Positions 41,769 through 49,278 of a DNA stretch of 64,000 bases are shown here, one piece after another. The stretch covers positions 62,001 to 126,000 of the forward strand of contig NZ_FNIE01000014.1 in the NCBI RefSeq assembly GCF_900103985.1, read 5' to 3'. The notes below the pieces were generated by a model. It had not been told where the DNA came from, did no database searches, and worked only from the letters and a program-made list of their open reading frames with translations. The first letter of the stretch is position 1. Every line of letters starts with the position of its first letter. Source of the DNA: Actinacidiphila guanduensis (GTDB lineage Bacteria; Actinomycetota; Actinomycetes; Streptomycetales; Streptomycetaceae). Both the position numbers and the translations under genes were made by a program.

Positions 41769-42482
41769 ATGACCGTCTACGTCTACGCGATCACCGACGC
41801 CGGGCACCCGCTGCGGCTGGACGACCTGGTCGGCGTGGGGGACCCGCCGTCCACGCTGCGGACGGTGGCCGGCGGCGGCCTCGCCGCGGTCGTCAGCGAC
41901 GCGCCCGAGGGGCTGCGCCCCAAACGCCGCGACCTCGCCGCGCACCAGGGCGTCCAGGAGCGGCTGATGTCCGACGGGGCCGTGCTCCCCCTGCAGTTCG
42001 GCCTGACCGCCGAGGACGACGACGCCGTCGTACGGGTCCTCGAAGAGCAGGCGCCGGCGTACCGCCGGCGGCTGGAGGCGCTGGAGGGCGCCGCGGAGTA
42101 CCACCTGAAGTCCGCATGGGACGAGGACGCGCTGCTGCGCGAGATCCTGCGGGAGTCCCCGCAGGCCCGCAGCCTCAACGAGGAGATCAGGGGCGGCAAC
42201 CCCGATCCCCAACTGCCCATGGCGCTGGGCGAGTCGATCGCGCAGGAGGTGCAGGCGCGGCAGGAGGCGCTGGCGGCCCGGGTGGTCGAGCGGCTGCGGG
42301 CGCACGCGCGCGAGGAGCGCTCCTCGGCGCCGACCGGCGAGGACTTCCTGAACGTGTCGTTCCTGGTCGACAGCGGCGAGCGCGAGCAGTTCGTCACCGA
42401 GCTGCGGCAACTCGCCGACGAACTCGGCCAGGACGTCGAGCTCCGGCTGCGCGGCCCGCTGCCGGCCTACAGCTTCGTGTGA
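41769..42482 (+). CDS. gvpF: Gas vesicle protein GvpF
   Basis: The 237-residue protein belongs to the GvpF/GvpL family. It starts MTVYVYAITDAGHPLRLDDL and has VVSDAPEGLRPKRRDLAAHQ, AVLPLQFGLTAEDDDAVVRV, a helical middle, and ends FLVDSGEREQFVTELRQLAD...LPAYSFV, the conserved GP-x-P-x-Y-x-F end. GvpF contacts GvpA and is needed for vesicle nucleation. It begins three bases after the gvpA stop, with GAGGAG inside the end of gvpA. A second member, gvpL, is at 43510. Confidence 0.9.
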   Translation: MTVYVYAITDAGHPLRLDDLVGVGDPPSTLRTVAGGGLAAVVSDAPEGLRPKRRDLAAHQGVQERLMSDGAVLPLQFGLTAEDDDAVVRVLEEQAPAYRRRLEALEGAAEYHLKSAWDEDALLREILRESPQARSLNEEIRGGNPDPQLPMALGESIAQEVQARQEALAARVVERLRAHAREERSSAPTGEDFLNVSFLVDSGEREQFVTELRQLADELGQDVELRLRGPLPAYSFV

Positions 42483-42491
42483 GGAGGCGCC

Positions 42492-42770
42492 ATGGGACTG
42501 TTCACCCAGATCGTCACCCTCCCGCTGGCCCCCGTGCGCGGCGTCACCTGGGTGGTGGCGCGCGTCGAGGAGGCGGCGGAGGAGGAGTTCTACGATCCCG
42601 CGCCCGTGCAGCGGGAGTTGGCCGCGCTCGAACAGGCGCTGCTGGACGGGCGCATCGGCGAGGAGGAGTTCGACCGGCGCGAGGACGAGCTGCTCGACCG
42701 CCTGGAGGAGATCCGTGCCCGCGGCGCCTCGGCACCGCCGGAGTCGGCGGAGGGCGGCCCGAGTTCGTAG
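42492..42770 (+). CDS. gvpG: Gas vesicle protein GvpG
   Basis: The 92-residue protein matches GvpG in size and pattern: MGLFTQIVTLPLAPVRGVTW at the N-terminus, then a long acidic amphipathic helix VQRELAALEQALLDGRIGEE and EFDRREDELLDRLEEIRARG. It is a minor assembly protein. It starts nine bases after gvpF with GAGGAGGC as binding site. The next gvp gene begins 83 bases downstream; in S. coelicolor gvpY and gvpZ lie in this place and are absent here. Confidence 0.88.
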   Translation: MGLFTQIVTLPLAPVRGVTWVVARVEEAAEEEFYDPAPVQRELAALEQALLDGRIGEEEFDRREDELLDRLEEIRARGASAPPESAEGGPSS

Positions 42771-42853
42771 CGCCCCGGCCCGACTCCCGTACGCGGGCGT
42801 GAAGAAGCACCCCCGAAGCCACCGCGGAACAAGGAGAAGCGAGGTGGAGAGCC

Positions 42854-43513
42854 GTGACCCAGTCCCCGGCCGAGCGGTTCGACTCGGTCCCGTCGCGGGC
42901 CACGCCCGCGTACGGGCAGGGGTCTTCGGCCAATCTCGCCGACATCCTGGAGCGCGTGCTCGACAAGGGCATCGTCATCGCCGGCGACATCCAGATCAAC
43001 CTGCTCGACATCGAACTGCTCACCATCAAGCTGCGCCTGCTGGTCGCCTCGGTCGACAAGGCGAAGGAGATGGGTATCGACTGGTGGGAGCACGACCCCT
43101 CGCTGTCCTCGCGCGCCCGCGAGGACCGTTCCCGTGACGACCGCGCCCTTGCCGACGAGAACCGGCGCCTGCGCGAGGAGATCGCCGCCCTGCGCGAGAA
43201 CGCCGCCCTGCCCTCGGGTGAGGAGCCCGTCGAGGCGGAGGTGATCGAGGAGGCGCGGCAGCCGGAGGCGTCGGCCGAGGAGGGCGAAGAAGCGGAGGTG
43301 GGCGAGGAAGCCGACGCGGCCGAGGCGGCCGCGCAAGAGCCGGAGGAGGACGGCGGGCGCGCCCGGACCGGGCGGTCCGCGCGCACGGCCCGCCCGGGCG
43401 CCGCCCGTACCAGCCGTTCCCGCCGGTCCGACAGCCCGGGCGGCTCCGGCACGTCGAGGGCTTCCAGGACGTCGAGGACGTCGAGGACGTCGGACAAGGG
43501 CAGGCGGCGATGA
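42854..43513 (+). CDS. gvpJ: Gas vesicle protein GvpJ (GvpA family)
   Basis: The 219-residue protein has a GvpA-like core at about residues 25-80 (NLADILERVLDKGIVIAGDI, INLLDIELLTIKLRLLVASV, DKAKEMGIDWW), which identifies a GvpJ/M-type minor subunit. A coiled coil follows (LADENRRLREEIAALREN), then an acidic stretch (about 120-170) and a basic Arg/Ser/Thr tail with repeated SRT triplets, encoded by a 9-base repeat at about 43450-43495. The GTG start at 42854 follows GGTGGAGA. Its stop overlaps the gvpL start (ATGA). Confidence 0.87.
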   Translation: MTQSPAERFDSVPSRATPAYGQGSSANLADILERVLDKGIVIAGDIQINLLDIELLTIKLRLLVASVDKAKEMGIDWWEHDPSLSSRAREDRSRDDRALADENRRLREEIAALRENAALPSGEEPVEAEVIEEARQPEASAEEGEEAEVGEEADAAEAAAQEPEEDGGRARTGRSARTARPGAARTSRSRRSDSPGGSGTSRASRTSRTSRTSDKGRRR

Positions 43514-44319
43514 ACGGCACCCTGGCGTACGTCTACGCGGTCGCGCGCGACCTGCCGGCCCTGGCCGCCTCGGTCGCGGACCTGCCCGGCGTGTCCGGCG
43601 GTCCCGTACGGCTGGTGCGGGCGGAGCCCGGGGACGATGTGGCCGCTCTGGTGAGCGATGTCACCGCAGCGGACTTCGCCGAGGAGCCGCTCAAGCGGCA
43701 CATGGAGGATCTGGACTGGCTGGAGACGGTGGCCAGGGCGCACCACGGCGTGGTCGAGGCGGCCGCGCAGGGCACCACCGTCCTGCCGCTGCGGCTGGCG
43801 ACCGTGTACCTGGACGACGACCGGGTCCGCGCCATGCTCGCCGCCCACCGCCGCGCCTTCGCCGATCGCCTCGACCGGCTGGCGCGGCACACCGAGTGGG
43901 GCGTCAAGCTCTATGTCGAGGCGCCGGCGCGGGAGGAGCAGCAGCCCGCGGCGGCGGCCGGCACCGGGCGGGACTACCTGCGGATGCGGCGGGCGCAACG
44001 CGGCTCGCGCGAGGACGCCTACCGCGCGGCGCAGGGCGCGGCGGCCCGGGTGGAGGAGGCGGCCCGCGGCCACGCCGTGGACCGGGTGCGGCACCGTCCC
44101 CAGCAGGGCACCCTCGCCCGGGGGCCGGGCGAGAACATCGTCAACGACGCCTATCTCGTGCCCCAGCGGGAGGCGGAGGCGTTCCGCGAGGACGTCACGC
44201 GAGCCGTGGCCGCGCAAGGCGTCCGGGTGGAGATCACCGGCCCGTGGGTGCCGTACTCCTTCGCCGCGCCGCCCTCCGAGGAGCCGCGGCAGGCGCCGGA
44301 CGGGACGACGGGCCCGTGA
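43510..44319 (+). CDS. gvpL: Gas vesicle protein GvpL (GvpF/L family)
   Basis: The 269-residue protein starts MNGTLAYVYAVARDLPALAA and has the GvpF/L family parts: ALVSDVTAADFAEEPLKRHM, AHHGVVEAAAQGTTVLPLRL, TEWGVKLYVEAPAREEQQPA and the C-terminal VEITGPWVPYSFA. It is an assembly factor related to GvpF. It overlaps gvpJ and gvpS by four bases each, so translation is coupled through this part of the operon. Confidence 0.9.
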   Translation: MNGTLAYVYAVARDLPALAASVADLPGVSGGPVRLVRAEPGDDVAALVSDVTAADFAEEPLKRHMEDLDWLETVARAHHGVVEAAAQGTTVLPLRLATVYLDDDRVRAMLAAHRRAFADRLDRLARHTEWGVKLYVEAPAREEQQPAAAAGTGRDYLRMRRAQRGSREDAYRAAQGAAARVEEAARGHAVDRVRHRPQQGTLARGPGENIVNDAYLVPQREAEAFREDVTRAVAAQGVRVEITGPWVPYSFAAPPSEEPRQAPDGTTGP

Positions 44320-44573
44320 GCGCACCGAATGGGCCGCTGCCCGCGGACCGGGGCGACCGGGACCCGCTGCCCCAGCGGCAGGCCGCCCTGATCGACCTGC
44401 TCGACCGGCTGCTCGGCGGCGGCGCCGTCATCACCGGCGATGTCGTGCTGTCCATCGCGGACATCGACCTCGTCCGGGTGTCGCTGCGGGCCCTGATCAT
44501 CGCCATCAGCGAGCAGAACCCGTCGCCCTGGGGTGCCGCGCCCGCCGCACGGGGAGACCGCCATGACGGATGA
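44316..44573 (+). CDS. gvpS: Gas vesicle protein GvpS (small GvpA-family protein)
   Basis: The 85-residue protein is the third GvpA-family member: QAALIDLLDRLLGGGAVITG and DVVLSIADIDLVRVSLRALI form the core, with a short charged N-terminus. It corresponds by position (between gvpL and gvpK) to GvpS of Streptomyces. The GTG at 44316 overlaps the gvpL stop (GTGA) and its 3' end overlaps gvpK by 11 bases. Confidence 0.85.
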   Translation: MSAPNGPLPADRGDRDPLPQRQAALIDLLDRLLGGGAVITGDVVLSIADIDLVRVSLRALIIAISEQNPSPWGAAPAARGDRHDG

Positions 44574-45063
44574 CGGCCGCGAGGCGCGCCGGGAGCGAGG
44601 CGGCCGCGGGCCCGGCCAGGAGCGCGACGGCCGCGGGCCTGGCCCGGAGCAGCCCCCCGAGCCCCGAGGCGGCGCAGCCGACCCAGCCGAGCGGTGGAAC
44701 GAGCTCGCCGACGCCGCCGACCGGGCGTTCCGGCTGCTTCCCGCCCCGCCGGAGGACGACTCCGCCAAGGGGCGCCCCGACCGCCCGGCCCGCAGGGTCG
44801 TCGCCGATCCGGACACGGTGGAACGCGACCTCGTACGGCTCGTCCTCACCCTCGTCGAGCTGCTGCGCCAGCTCATGGAGCGCCAGGCGCTGCGGCGGGT
44901 GGACGCCGGGGACCTCAGCGAGGAGCAGGAGGAGCGGCTGGGCACCACGCTGATGCTGCTGCACGACCGGATGACGACGCTCTGCGCGCGCTACGACCTG
45001 ACGATGGAGGACCTGAATCTGGACCTCGGCCCGCTGGGACCGCTGCTGCCACCGGAGCCGTGA
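44563..45063 (+). CDS. gvpK: Gas vesicle protein GvpK
   Basis: The 166-residue protein has a disordered Gly/Arg/Pro N-terminus and a GvpK domain at about residues 60-160: VVADPDTVERDLVRLVLTLV, ELLRQLMERQALRRVDAGDL, EEQEERLGTTLMLLHDRMTT and YDLTMEDLNLDLGPLGPLLP. It is the last gene of the operon. The ATG at 44563 was chosen over one at 44533 because GGGGAGA precedes it by five bases. The following 160 bases hold degenerate CGGAGCGGT/CGTAC repeats and no gene. Confidence 0.9.
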   Translation: MTDDGREARRERGGRGPGQERDGRGPGPEQPPEPRGGAADPAERWNELADAADRAFRLLPAPPEDDSAKGRPDRPARRVVADPDTVERDLVRLVLTLVELLRQLMERQALRRVDAGDLSEEQEERLGTTLMLLHDRMTTLCARYDLTMEDLNLDLGPLGPLLPPEP

Positions 45064-45222
45064 GGCCCGGGGCCGGAGCGGTCCGTACGCGGGGCAGTCC
45101 GGGTCGTACCCGGGTGATACGGCCCGGAGCGGTTCGTACGTCGGAGGGCGCCGGCCGTACACGGGCGGTGCGAGCCGGAGCGTAAGGATGCGGCCCGGAA
45201 CGGAGGCACTGGGCGCGGGCCG

Positions 45223-45861
45223 TCACTCCGGCCACGGCGAGTCCTCGATCACCTCCACGAAGTCGCCGCGGCGGAAGCCGGGGACGAAGTGGGCGAGCAC
45301 GTCGGCCTTGACGTTGCCGAAGGTGGTGTCCGGGCGGTCCTTGATGCCCTCGGTGAAGGCCGCGAGGATCTGCTTCTTGAAGTCCGGGCGCGGGTGGGCC
45401 GCGACCACGGCCGCACGCTGCCCGTCGGTGACCGCGTCGTAGCCGATGCCGAGGACGTCCAGCTCGACGCCGCGGGTGACCAGGGCGACCTCGGGCGCCA
45501 TGTGCAGCGGGATCTGCGGGGTGGTGTGCAGCGCGATGCCGGTCCAGACCCGGTCGGCCGGCTCGCCGGTGACGCCGTGGGCGTGCAGGAAACGGCGGGC
45601 CTCGTCGGCGCCGTCGATCTCGAACCGCTGGTCGGTGCGGCGGAAGCGGGCGGTCAGTCCCAGGTCGTGGAACATCGCGCCCACGTAGAGCAGTTCGGGG
45701 TCGAAGGCGAGGCCCTGCTCGGCGCCGCGCAGCGCGCCCCACAGGAAGACCCGCCGGGAGTGGTGGAACAGCAGCGGCGGCGCGGCCTCGCGGACCAGTT
45801 CCGTCGCCTCGCGCGCCAGGGCGCTGTCGGGGATGCGCACCCCGCCGATCTGCTCGCTCAT
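45223..45861 (-). CDS. HD domain-containing protein
   Basis: The 212-residue cytoplasmic protein has an HD-type metal phosphohydrolase pattern: FHHSRRVFLWGALRGAE gives the first His, YVGAMFHDLGLTARF the HD pair, WTGIALHTTPQIPLHMAPEV later His residues, and GVELDVLGIGYDAVTD the last Asp. This arrangement resembles cyanamide-hydratase-like HD proteins of fungi and actinomycetes. The substrate is unknown. The start at 45861 follows GGAGGAGGAG. Divergent from the GlxA-type regulator and convergent with the gvp operon. Confidence 0.85.
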   Translation of the reverse strand: MSEQIGGVRIPDSALAREATELVREAAPPLLFHHSRRVFLWGALRGAEQGLAFDPELLYVGAMFHDLGLTARFRRTDQRFEIDGADEARRFLHAHGVTGEPADRVWTGIALHTTPQIPLHMAPEVALVTRGVELDVLGIGYDAVTDGQRAAVVAAHPRPDFKKQILAAFTEGIKDRPDTTFGNVKADVLAHFVPGFRRGDFVEVIEDSPWPE

Positions 45862-45979
45862 CGCTGACTTCTCCTCCTCCGTGACCGGCGGCCGCCCCGT
45901 GCGGCCGCCACTTCCCAGCCTCCAGTGGCGGCGTACGCTGGGCCATGTCCCTGCTGCCAGGAAAACCACGGATTCGGAC

Positions 45980-46933
45980 ATGACCCATCGGGTGGGCTTT
46001 GTGGTCTTCGACGGGGTGACCATGCTCGATGTGAGCGGCCCTTCGGAGGTGCTCCACCAGGCCGGCCGCCTCGCGCCGCCGTACGAGCTGGTGCTCGTCT
46101 CCCCCGGCGGCGGCACCGTCGCCACGTCGACGGGGCTCACGCTCGCGGACACGGTGCCGGCGGCGCGGGCGGGCGCGTTCGACACGGTCGTGGTGGCCGG
46201 CGGCGACCGGCTCGCCGAGCAGCCGATCGAGCAGGACCTGCCGGCCGCGGTGCGCGCGCTCGCCGCGGGGGCGCCGCGGGTGGCCTCGGTGTGCACGGGC
46301 GCCTTCGTCCTCGCCGAGGCGGGCTTGCTCGACGGGCGCCGCGCCACGACGCACTGGCGGCGCGCCGCGGACCTCGCCCGCCGCTTCCCGCGGGTGCGCG
46401 TCGAGCCCGACGCGATCCACGTCCGCGACGGCCGCTATGTCACCTCGGCGGGCATCAGCGCGGGCATCGATCTCGCGCTGGCGCTGGTGGAGGACGACCA
46501 CGGCGCCGGTGTGGCCCGGGAGGTCGCCCGCGAACTCGTCGTCTTCCTGCAACGCCCGGGCGGGCAGTCGCAGTTCTCCACCGCGCTCGCCACCCCGCCG
46601 GCCCGCGGCGATCTGCTGCGCACGCTGGTCGCCGCCGTCCTCGCCGACCCGGCCGCCGACCACAGCCTGCCCGCCATGGCCGCGGCGGCCGCCGTCAGCC
46701 CCCGGCACCTGGCCCGCCTCTTCCGCGCCGAACTCGGCACGACGCCCGCCCGCTGGGTCGAACGCGTCCGCCTCGACCGCGCCCAGCAGCTCCTGCTGGA
46801 CGGCCACAGCGTCACGTCCGCCGCGGAGTTGAGCGGTCTCGGCAGCGACGAGACGCTGCGCCGCGCCTTCGCCCGCCACCTGGGCACGACTCCGACGCAC
46901 TACCGCAGGCGCTTCGCGACGACCCGGCCGTAA
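45980..46933 (+). CDS. GlxA family transcriptional regulator (DJ-1/PfpI plus AraC HTH)
   Basis: The 317-residue protein joins a DJ-1/PfpI-like domain (residues about 5-170; VGFVVFDGVTMLDVSGPSEV, nucleophile-elbow Cys105 in VASVCTGAFVLAEAG, YVTSAGISAGIDLALALV) to an AraC double-HTH DNA-binding domain (about 215-312). The latter contains MAAAAAVSPRHLARLFRAEL and GLGSDETLRRAFARHLGTTP. Such regulators often activate nearby enzymes. The HD-domain gene is divergent, with a gap of 118 bases, and is a possible target. The ATG at 45980 fits the conserved start MTHRVGFVVFDG. Confidence 0.9.
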   Translation: MTHRVGFVVFDGVTMLDVSGPSEVLHQAGRLAPPYELVLVSPGGGTVATSTGLTLADTVPAARAGAFDTVVVAGGDRLAEQPIEQDLPAAVRALAAGAPRVASVCTGAFVLAEAGLLDGRRATTHWRRAADLARRFPRVRVEPDAIHVRDGRYVTSAGISAGIDLALALVEDDHGAGVAREVARELVVFLQRPGGQSQFSTALATPPARGDLLRTLVAAVLADPAADHSLPAMAAAAAVSPRHLARLFRAELGTTPARWVERVRLDRAQQLLLDGHSVTSAAELSGLGSDETLRRAFARHLGTTPTHYRRRFATTRP

Positions 46934-46983
46934 CATGGGGATGTCGGCGAACTCGGCTCCGCCGGCAGGGGGGTTGGGCAATC

Positions 46984-47334
46984 ATGGCCGCAGTGCGGGG
47001 ACTTCGGTCCGCGGAGATCCTCTACGTCCTCGCGGTGGCGTGCCTCGCCGCTGTCGGTGCGGCCCGCGGCACCCCGGCCCCTTATGTCGCGGCGATCCTC
47101 CTCACCCTGCCCTGCGGCCTGCCCGCCACGGTCGCCGTCTACGGCGGCTACGCCGCCCTCAAGGGCGTGGGCTCGCTGTTCGCCGCGGCCACCTACCCGA
47201 ACGGCGACGACGCCCCCTGGCTGACGGCCGCCAGCAGCACGCTGAACGTCACGGTGCTGACCGCGGCGGCAGTGGCGAACGTCCTCCTCCTGGAGCGCGC
47301 CCGCCGCAACCACACGCGCACCGCGGGCCGTTGA
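46984..47334 (+). CDS. Small hypothetical membrane protein
   Basis: The 116-residue protein has about three hydrophobic segments: ILYVLAVACLAAVGAA, YVAAILLTLPCGLPATVAVY and VTVLTAAAVANVLLLE, with a basic tail. It resembles small SCO4225-type Streptomyces membrane proteins in size and layout, but I do not recognise a motif with a function. It lies 50 bases after the GlxA-type gene on the same strand. The start at 46984 has GGGGGGTTG upstream, a weak site. Confidence 0.65.
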   Translation: MAAVRGLRSAEILYVLAVACLAAVGAARGTPAPYVAAILLTLPCGLPATVAVYGGYAALKGVGSLFAAATYPNGDDAPWLTAASSTLNVTVLTAAAVANVLLLERARRNHTRTAGR

Positions 47335-47360
47335 CCAACTCCGCCGGTGAGGGGCCTGTT

Positions 47361-48203
47361 TCACGCGCCCGGCGGGAAGTCGGCACCCCTCGATGCGGCC
47401 TCGTGGTCGCGCAACTCGGCGAGGACGCCCTCCAGTTGGGCCGTGGCCGCTTCGTAGGCCGCCGCGCCCAGGACGAGGCGGTGGGGCGGGGGGTCCTGGG
47501 CCATCGCCTGCAGGACGGCCTGCACGCCGCGGCGGGGGTCGCCGGGCTGGCGGCCGTCCTGGGCGATCATGGCCGTGCGGACGGACTCCACGAAGGGCAC
47601 GTACGCGTCGGTGGTCTCCGTCACCTTCTCGTCGGCGAAGCCCGCGTACGCGCGGGTGCGGAAGGCGCCTGGCTCCACGGTGAGGACCCGGATGCCGAAG
47701 GGCGCGACCTCCTCGCGCAGCGCCTCGGTCAGCCCTTCGAGAGCGAACTTCGCCGCGCTGTAGGCCCCGAAGCCCGGCACGCCCCGCAGCCCGGCGAGCG
47801 AGGACATCGTCACCACCCACCCGCTCCCCCGCGCCCGCATCCCGGGCAGCACCGCCCGCAGCACCTCGGCCACGGCGAAGAAGTTCAGCTCGAGCGAGCG
47901 CCGCACATCGGCCTCCGGCATGCCCTCCACCGAGCCGTACCAGCCGCGCCCGGCGTTGTTGACCAGGACGTCGATGCCCCCGAAGCGCTCCTCGGCGGCG
48001 CGGACGGCGTCGTGGACCTGCGCCGCGACGGTGACGTCGAGCGGCAGCACGAGCACGCGGTCGCCGTACGGCCGCGCCCAGTCGGCGAGCAGCTGCGGGC
48101 GGCGGGCGGTCACTGCGACGGTGTCGCCGCGTTCCAGCGCGGCCTCGGCGTACGCGATCCCGAAGCCGCCGGGCGTGCCGCCGGTGATGAACCAGGTGGT
48201 CAT
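47361..48203 (-). CDS. SDR family oxidoreductase
   Basis: The 280-residue protein starts MTTWFITGGTPGGFGIAYAE (glycine-rich cofactor site; GxxxGxG-like), has IDVLVNNAGRGWYGSVEG, VVTMSSLAGLRGVPGF with the catalytic Ser, and the YSAAK active-site motif. TARRP after beta-2 favours NADP. It resembles the DltE/YqjQ-type extended-loop SDRs with VEPGAFRTRAYAGF. It is followed upstream by a SnoaL-like gene on the same strand, and both are divergent from an HxlR regulator, which probably controls them. Confidence 0.9.
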   Translation of the reverse strand: MTTWFITGGTPGGFGIAYAEAALERGDTVAVTARRPQLLADWARPYGDRVLVLPLDVTVAAQVHDAVRAAEERFGGIDVLVNNAGRGWYGSVEGMPEADVRRSLELNFFAVAEVLRAVLPGMRARGSGWVVTMSSLAGLRGVPGFGAYSAAKFALEGLTEALREEVAPFGIRVLTVEPGAFRTRAYAGFADEKVTETTDAYVPFVESVRTAMIAQDGRQPGDPRRGVQAVLQAMAQDPPPHRLVLGAAAYEAATAQLEGVLAELRDHEAASRGADFPPGA

Positions 48204-48243
48204 GGTGTGTCCTCGTCGATTGCTGGAAGGCGCGCGGGCCCGG

Positions 48244-48600
48244 TCAGGGGGCGATGACCAGGCTGGCGATGCGGTCCTGGTCGAGGGTGAAGCGGAATCG
48301 CAGGTCGACGGTGCCGCCGGGGAAGTCGCCTTCGAGGTGCTGGACGACGGTGTAGCGGTCCGGTCCGTCGTAGGCGGCGCCCACGAGGGTGGTGGTGTAC
48401 GTGTACGCGGAGGCGGCGCGGGTCAGCCATTCGGCGACGGCGGGGACGCCCCGGTGGGTGCGGCCCTCGTCGGTGACGGTGGCCTCCGGCGTCAGTTCGG
48501 CCGTGGCCGCCTGGGCGTCGTGCGCGTTGTGGGCGCGCAGGTAGCGCCGGATGGTGCCGGGGAGGTCGGCGACGGGAAGGGGGGTGCCGGTGTCGGTCAT
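48244..48600 (-). CDS. SnoaL-like (NTF2 superfamily) protein
   Basis: The 118-residue protein has the cone-shaped NTF2-like pattern: TIRRYLRAHNAHDAQAATAE, then LTPEATVTDEGRTHRGVPAV and VVQHLEGDFPGGTVDLRFRF. Members bind small hydrophobic ligands or act as cyclases/isomerases; no function can be given here. It precedes the SDR gene by 40 bases on the same strand and is divergent from an HxlR regulator with an inverted repeat in between. Confidence 0.82.
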   Translation of the reverse strand: MTDTGTPLPVADLPGTIRRYLRAHNAHDAQAATAELTPEATVTDEGRTHRGVPAVAEWLTRAASAYTYTTTLVGAAYDGPDRYTVVQHLEGDFPGGTVDLRFRFTLDQDRIASLVIAP

Positions 48601-48635
48601 GGGGTCCTCGAAGGTGCGGGCGTTGCCGCTGAATC

Positions 48636-48680
48636 GTTACTGCTAAAATAGAACCTAGTCACTTTCACTTTAGCAGCAAC
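48636..48680. promoter_or_regulatory. Inverted repeat between SnoaL/SDR and HxlR genes
   Basis: GTTACTGCTAAA (48636-48647) is inverted at 48669-48680 as TTTAGCAGCAAC, 11 of 12 bases matching, with a 21-base centre. The region is AT-rich and lies at the divergent promoters. It is the likely binding site of the HxlR regulator. The centre holds TAGAACCTAGT, another small symmetric segment. Confidence 0.6.
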
Positions 48681-48693
48681 TCGGGAGGGTGCC

Positions 48694-49209
48694 ATGGCGA
48701 GCCGGATCAGGCTGGAGGACCGCGAGTGCCCGCTGTCCACGACGGCCCAGCACGTCGGCGAGTGGTGGACGCTGCTGCTCCTGCACGACGCCTTCGACGG
48801 CTACACCCGCTTCGACCAGTTCCAGCAGAGCCTGGGCATATCCACGAGCATGCTCACCGCGCGGCTGAAGACGCTCGTCGCCGACGGGCTGCTGGAGCGG
48901 CGCCCCTACCGGACCAACCCGGTCCGCCACGAGTACGTCCTCACCGAGCGCGGGCGCTCCCTGCGCCCCGTGATCGTCGCGCTGGCCGCCTGGGGCAACC
49001 GCCATCTCGCCCCGGAGGAGCGCTCGATGGTCCTCGTGGACGCGGCCACCGGCGAGGAGGTCGAGCCGGTGGTGGTCGACGCCCGCACCGGCCGCCCGCT
49101 GGACGACCCCGACGCCTTCGTCTTCACCCCGGGCCCCGCGGCCAGCGAGGCCATGCGCACCCGCTACGAGGATCTCGGCCGTGTGCCGGAGGCGCCGCTG
49201 CCCGCCTGA
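48694..49209 (+). CDS. HxlR family winged-helix regulator
   Basis: The 171-residue protein has the HxlR signature: CPLSTTAQHVGEWWTLLLLH (conserved Cys, possible redox switch), GYTRFDQFQQSLGISTSMLT, ARLKTLVADGLLERRPY and RHEYVLTERGRSLRPVIVAL. A C-terminal extension (about 115-165) carries a DAATGEEVEPVVVDARTG region seen in longer members. The ATG at 48694 follows GGGAGGG. Divergent from SnoaL and SDR genes, which are probable targets; HxlR proteins often sense quinones or aldehydes. Confidence 0.9.
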   Translation: MASRIRLEDRECPLSTTAQHVGEWWTLLLLHDAFDGYTRFDQFQQSLGISTSMLTARLKTLVADGLLERRPYRTNPVRHEYVLTERGRSLRPVIVALAAWGNRHLAPEERSMVLVDAATGEEVEPVVVDARTGRPLDDPDAFVFTPGPAASEAMRTRYEDLGRVPEAPLPA

Positions 49210-49278
49210 GCCGTACCTGCCTGAGCCGTACCCGATGGCCGACGGGCCCGCCCCGAAGGGCGTGTCGGACAGGGCGCC

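Noticed and set aside
40784-45063. Encapsulin or other microcompartment locus
   Set aside because: GvpA, F/L, G, K and O motifs identify gas vesicle genes without ambiguity.
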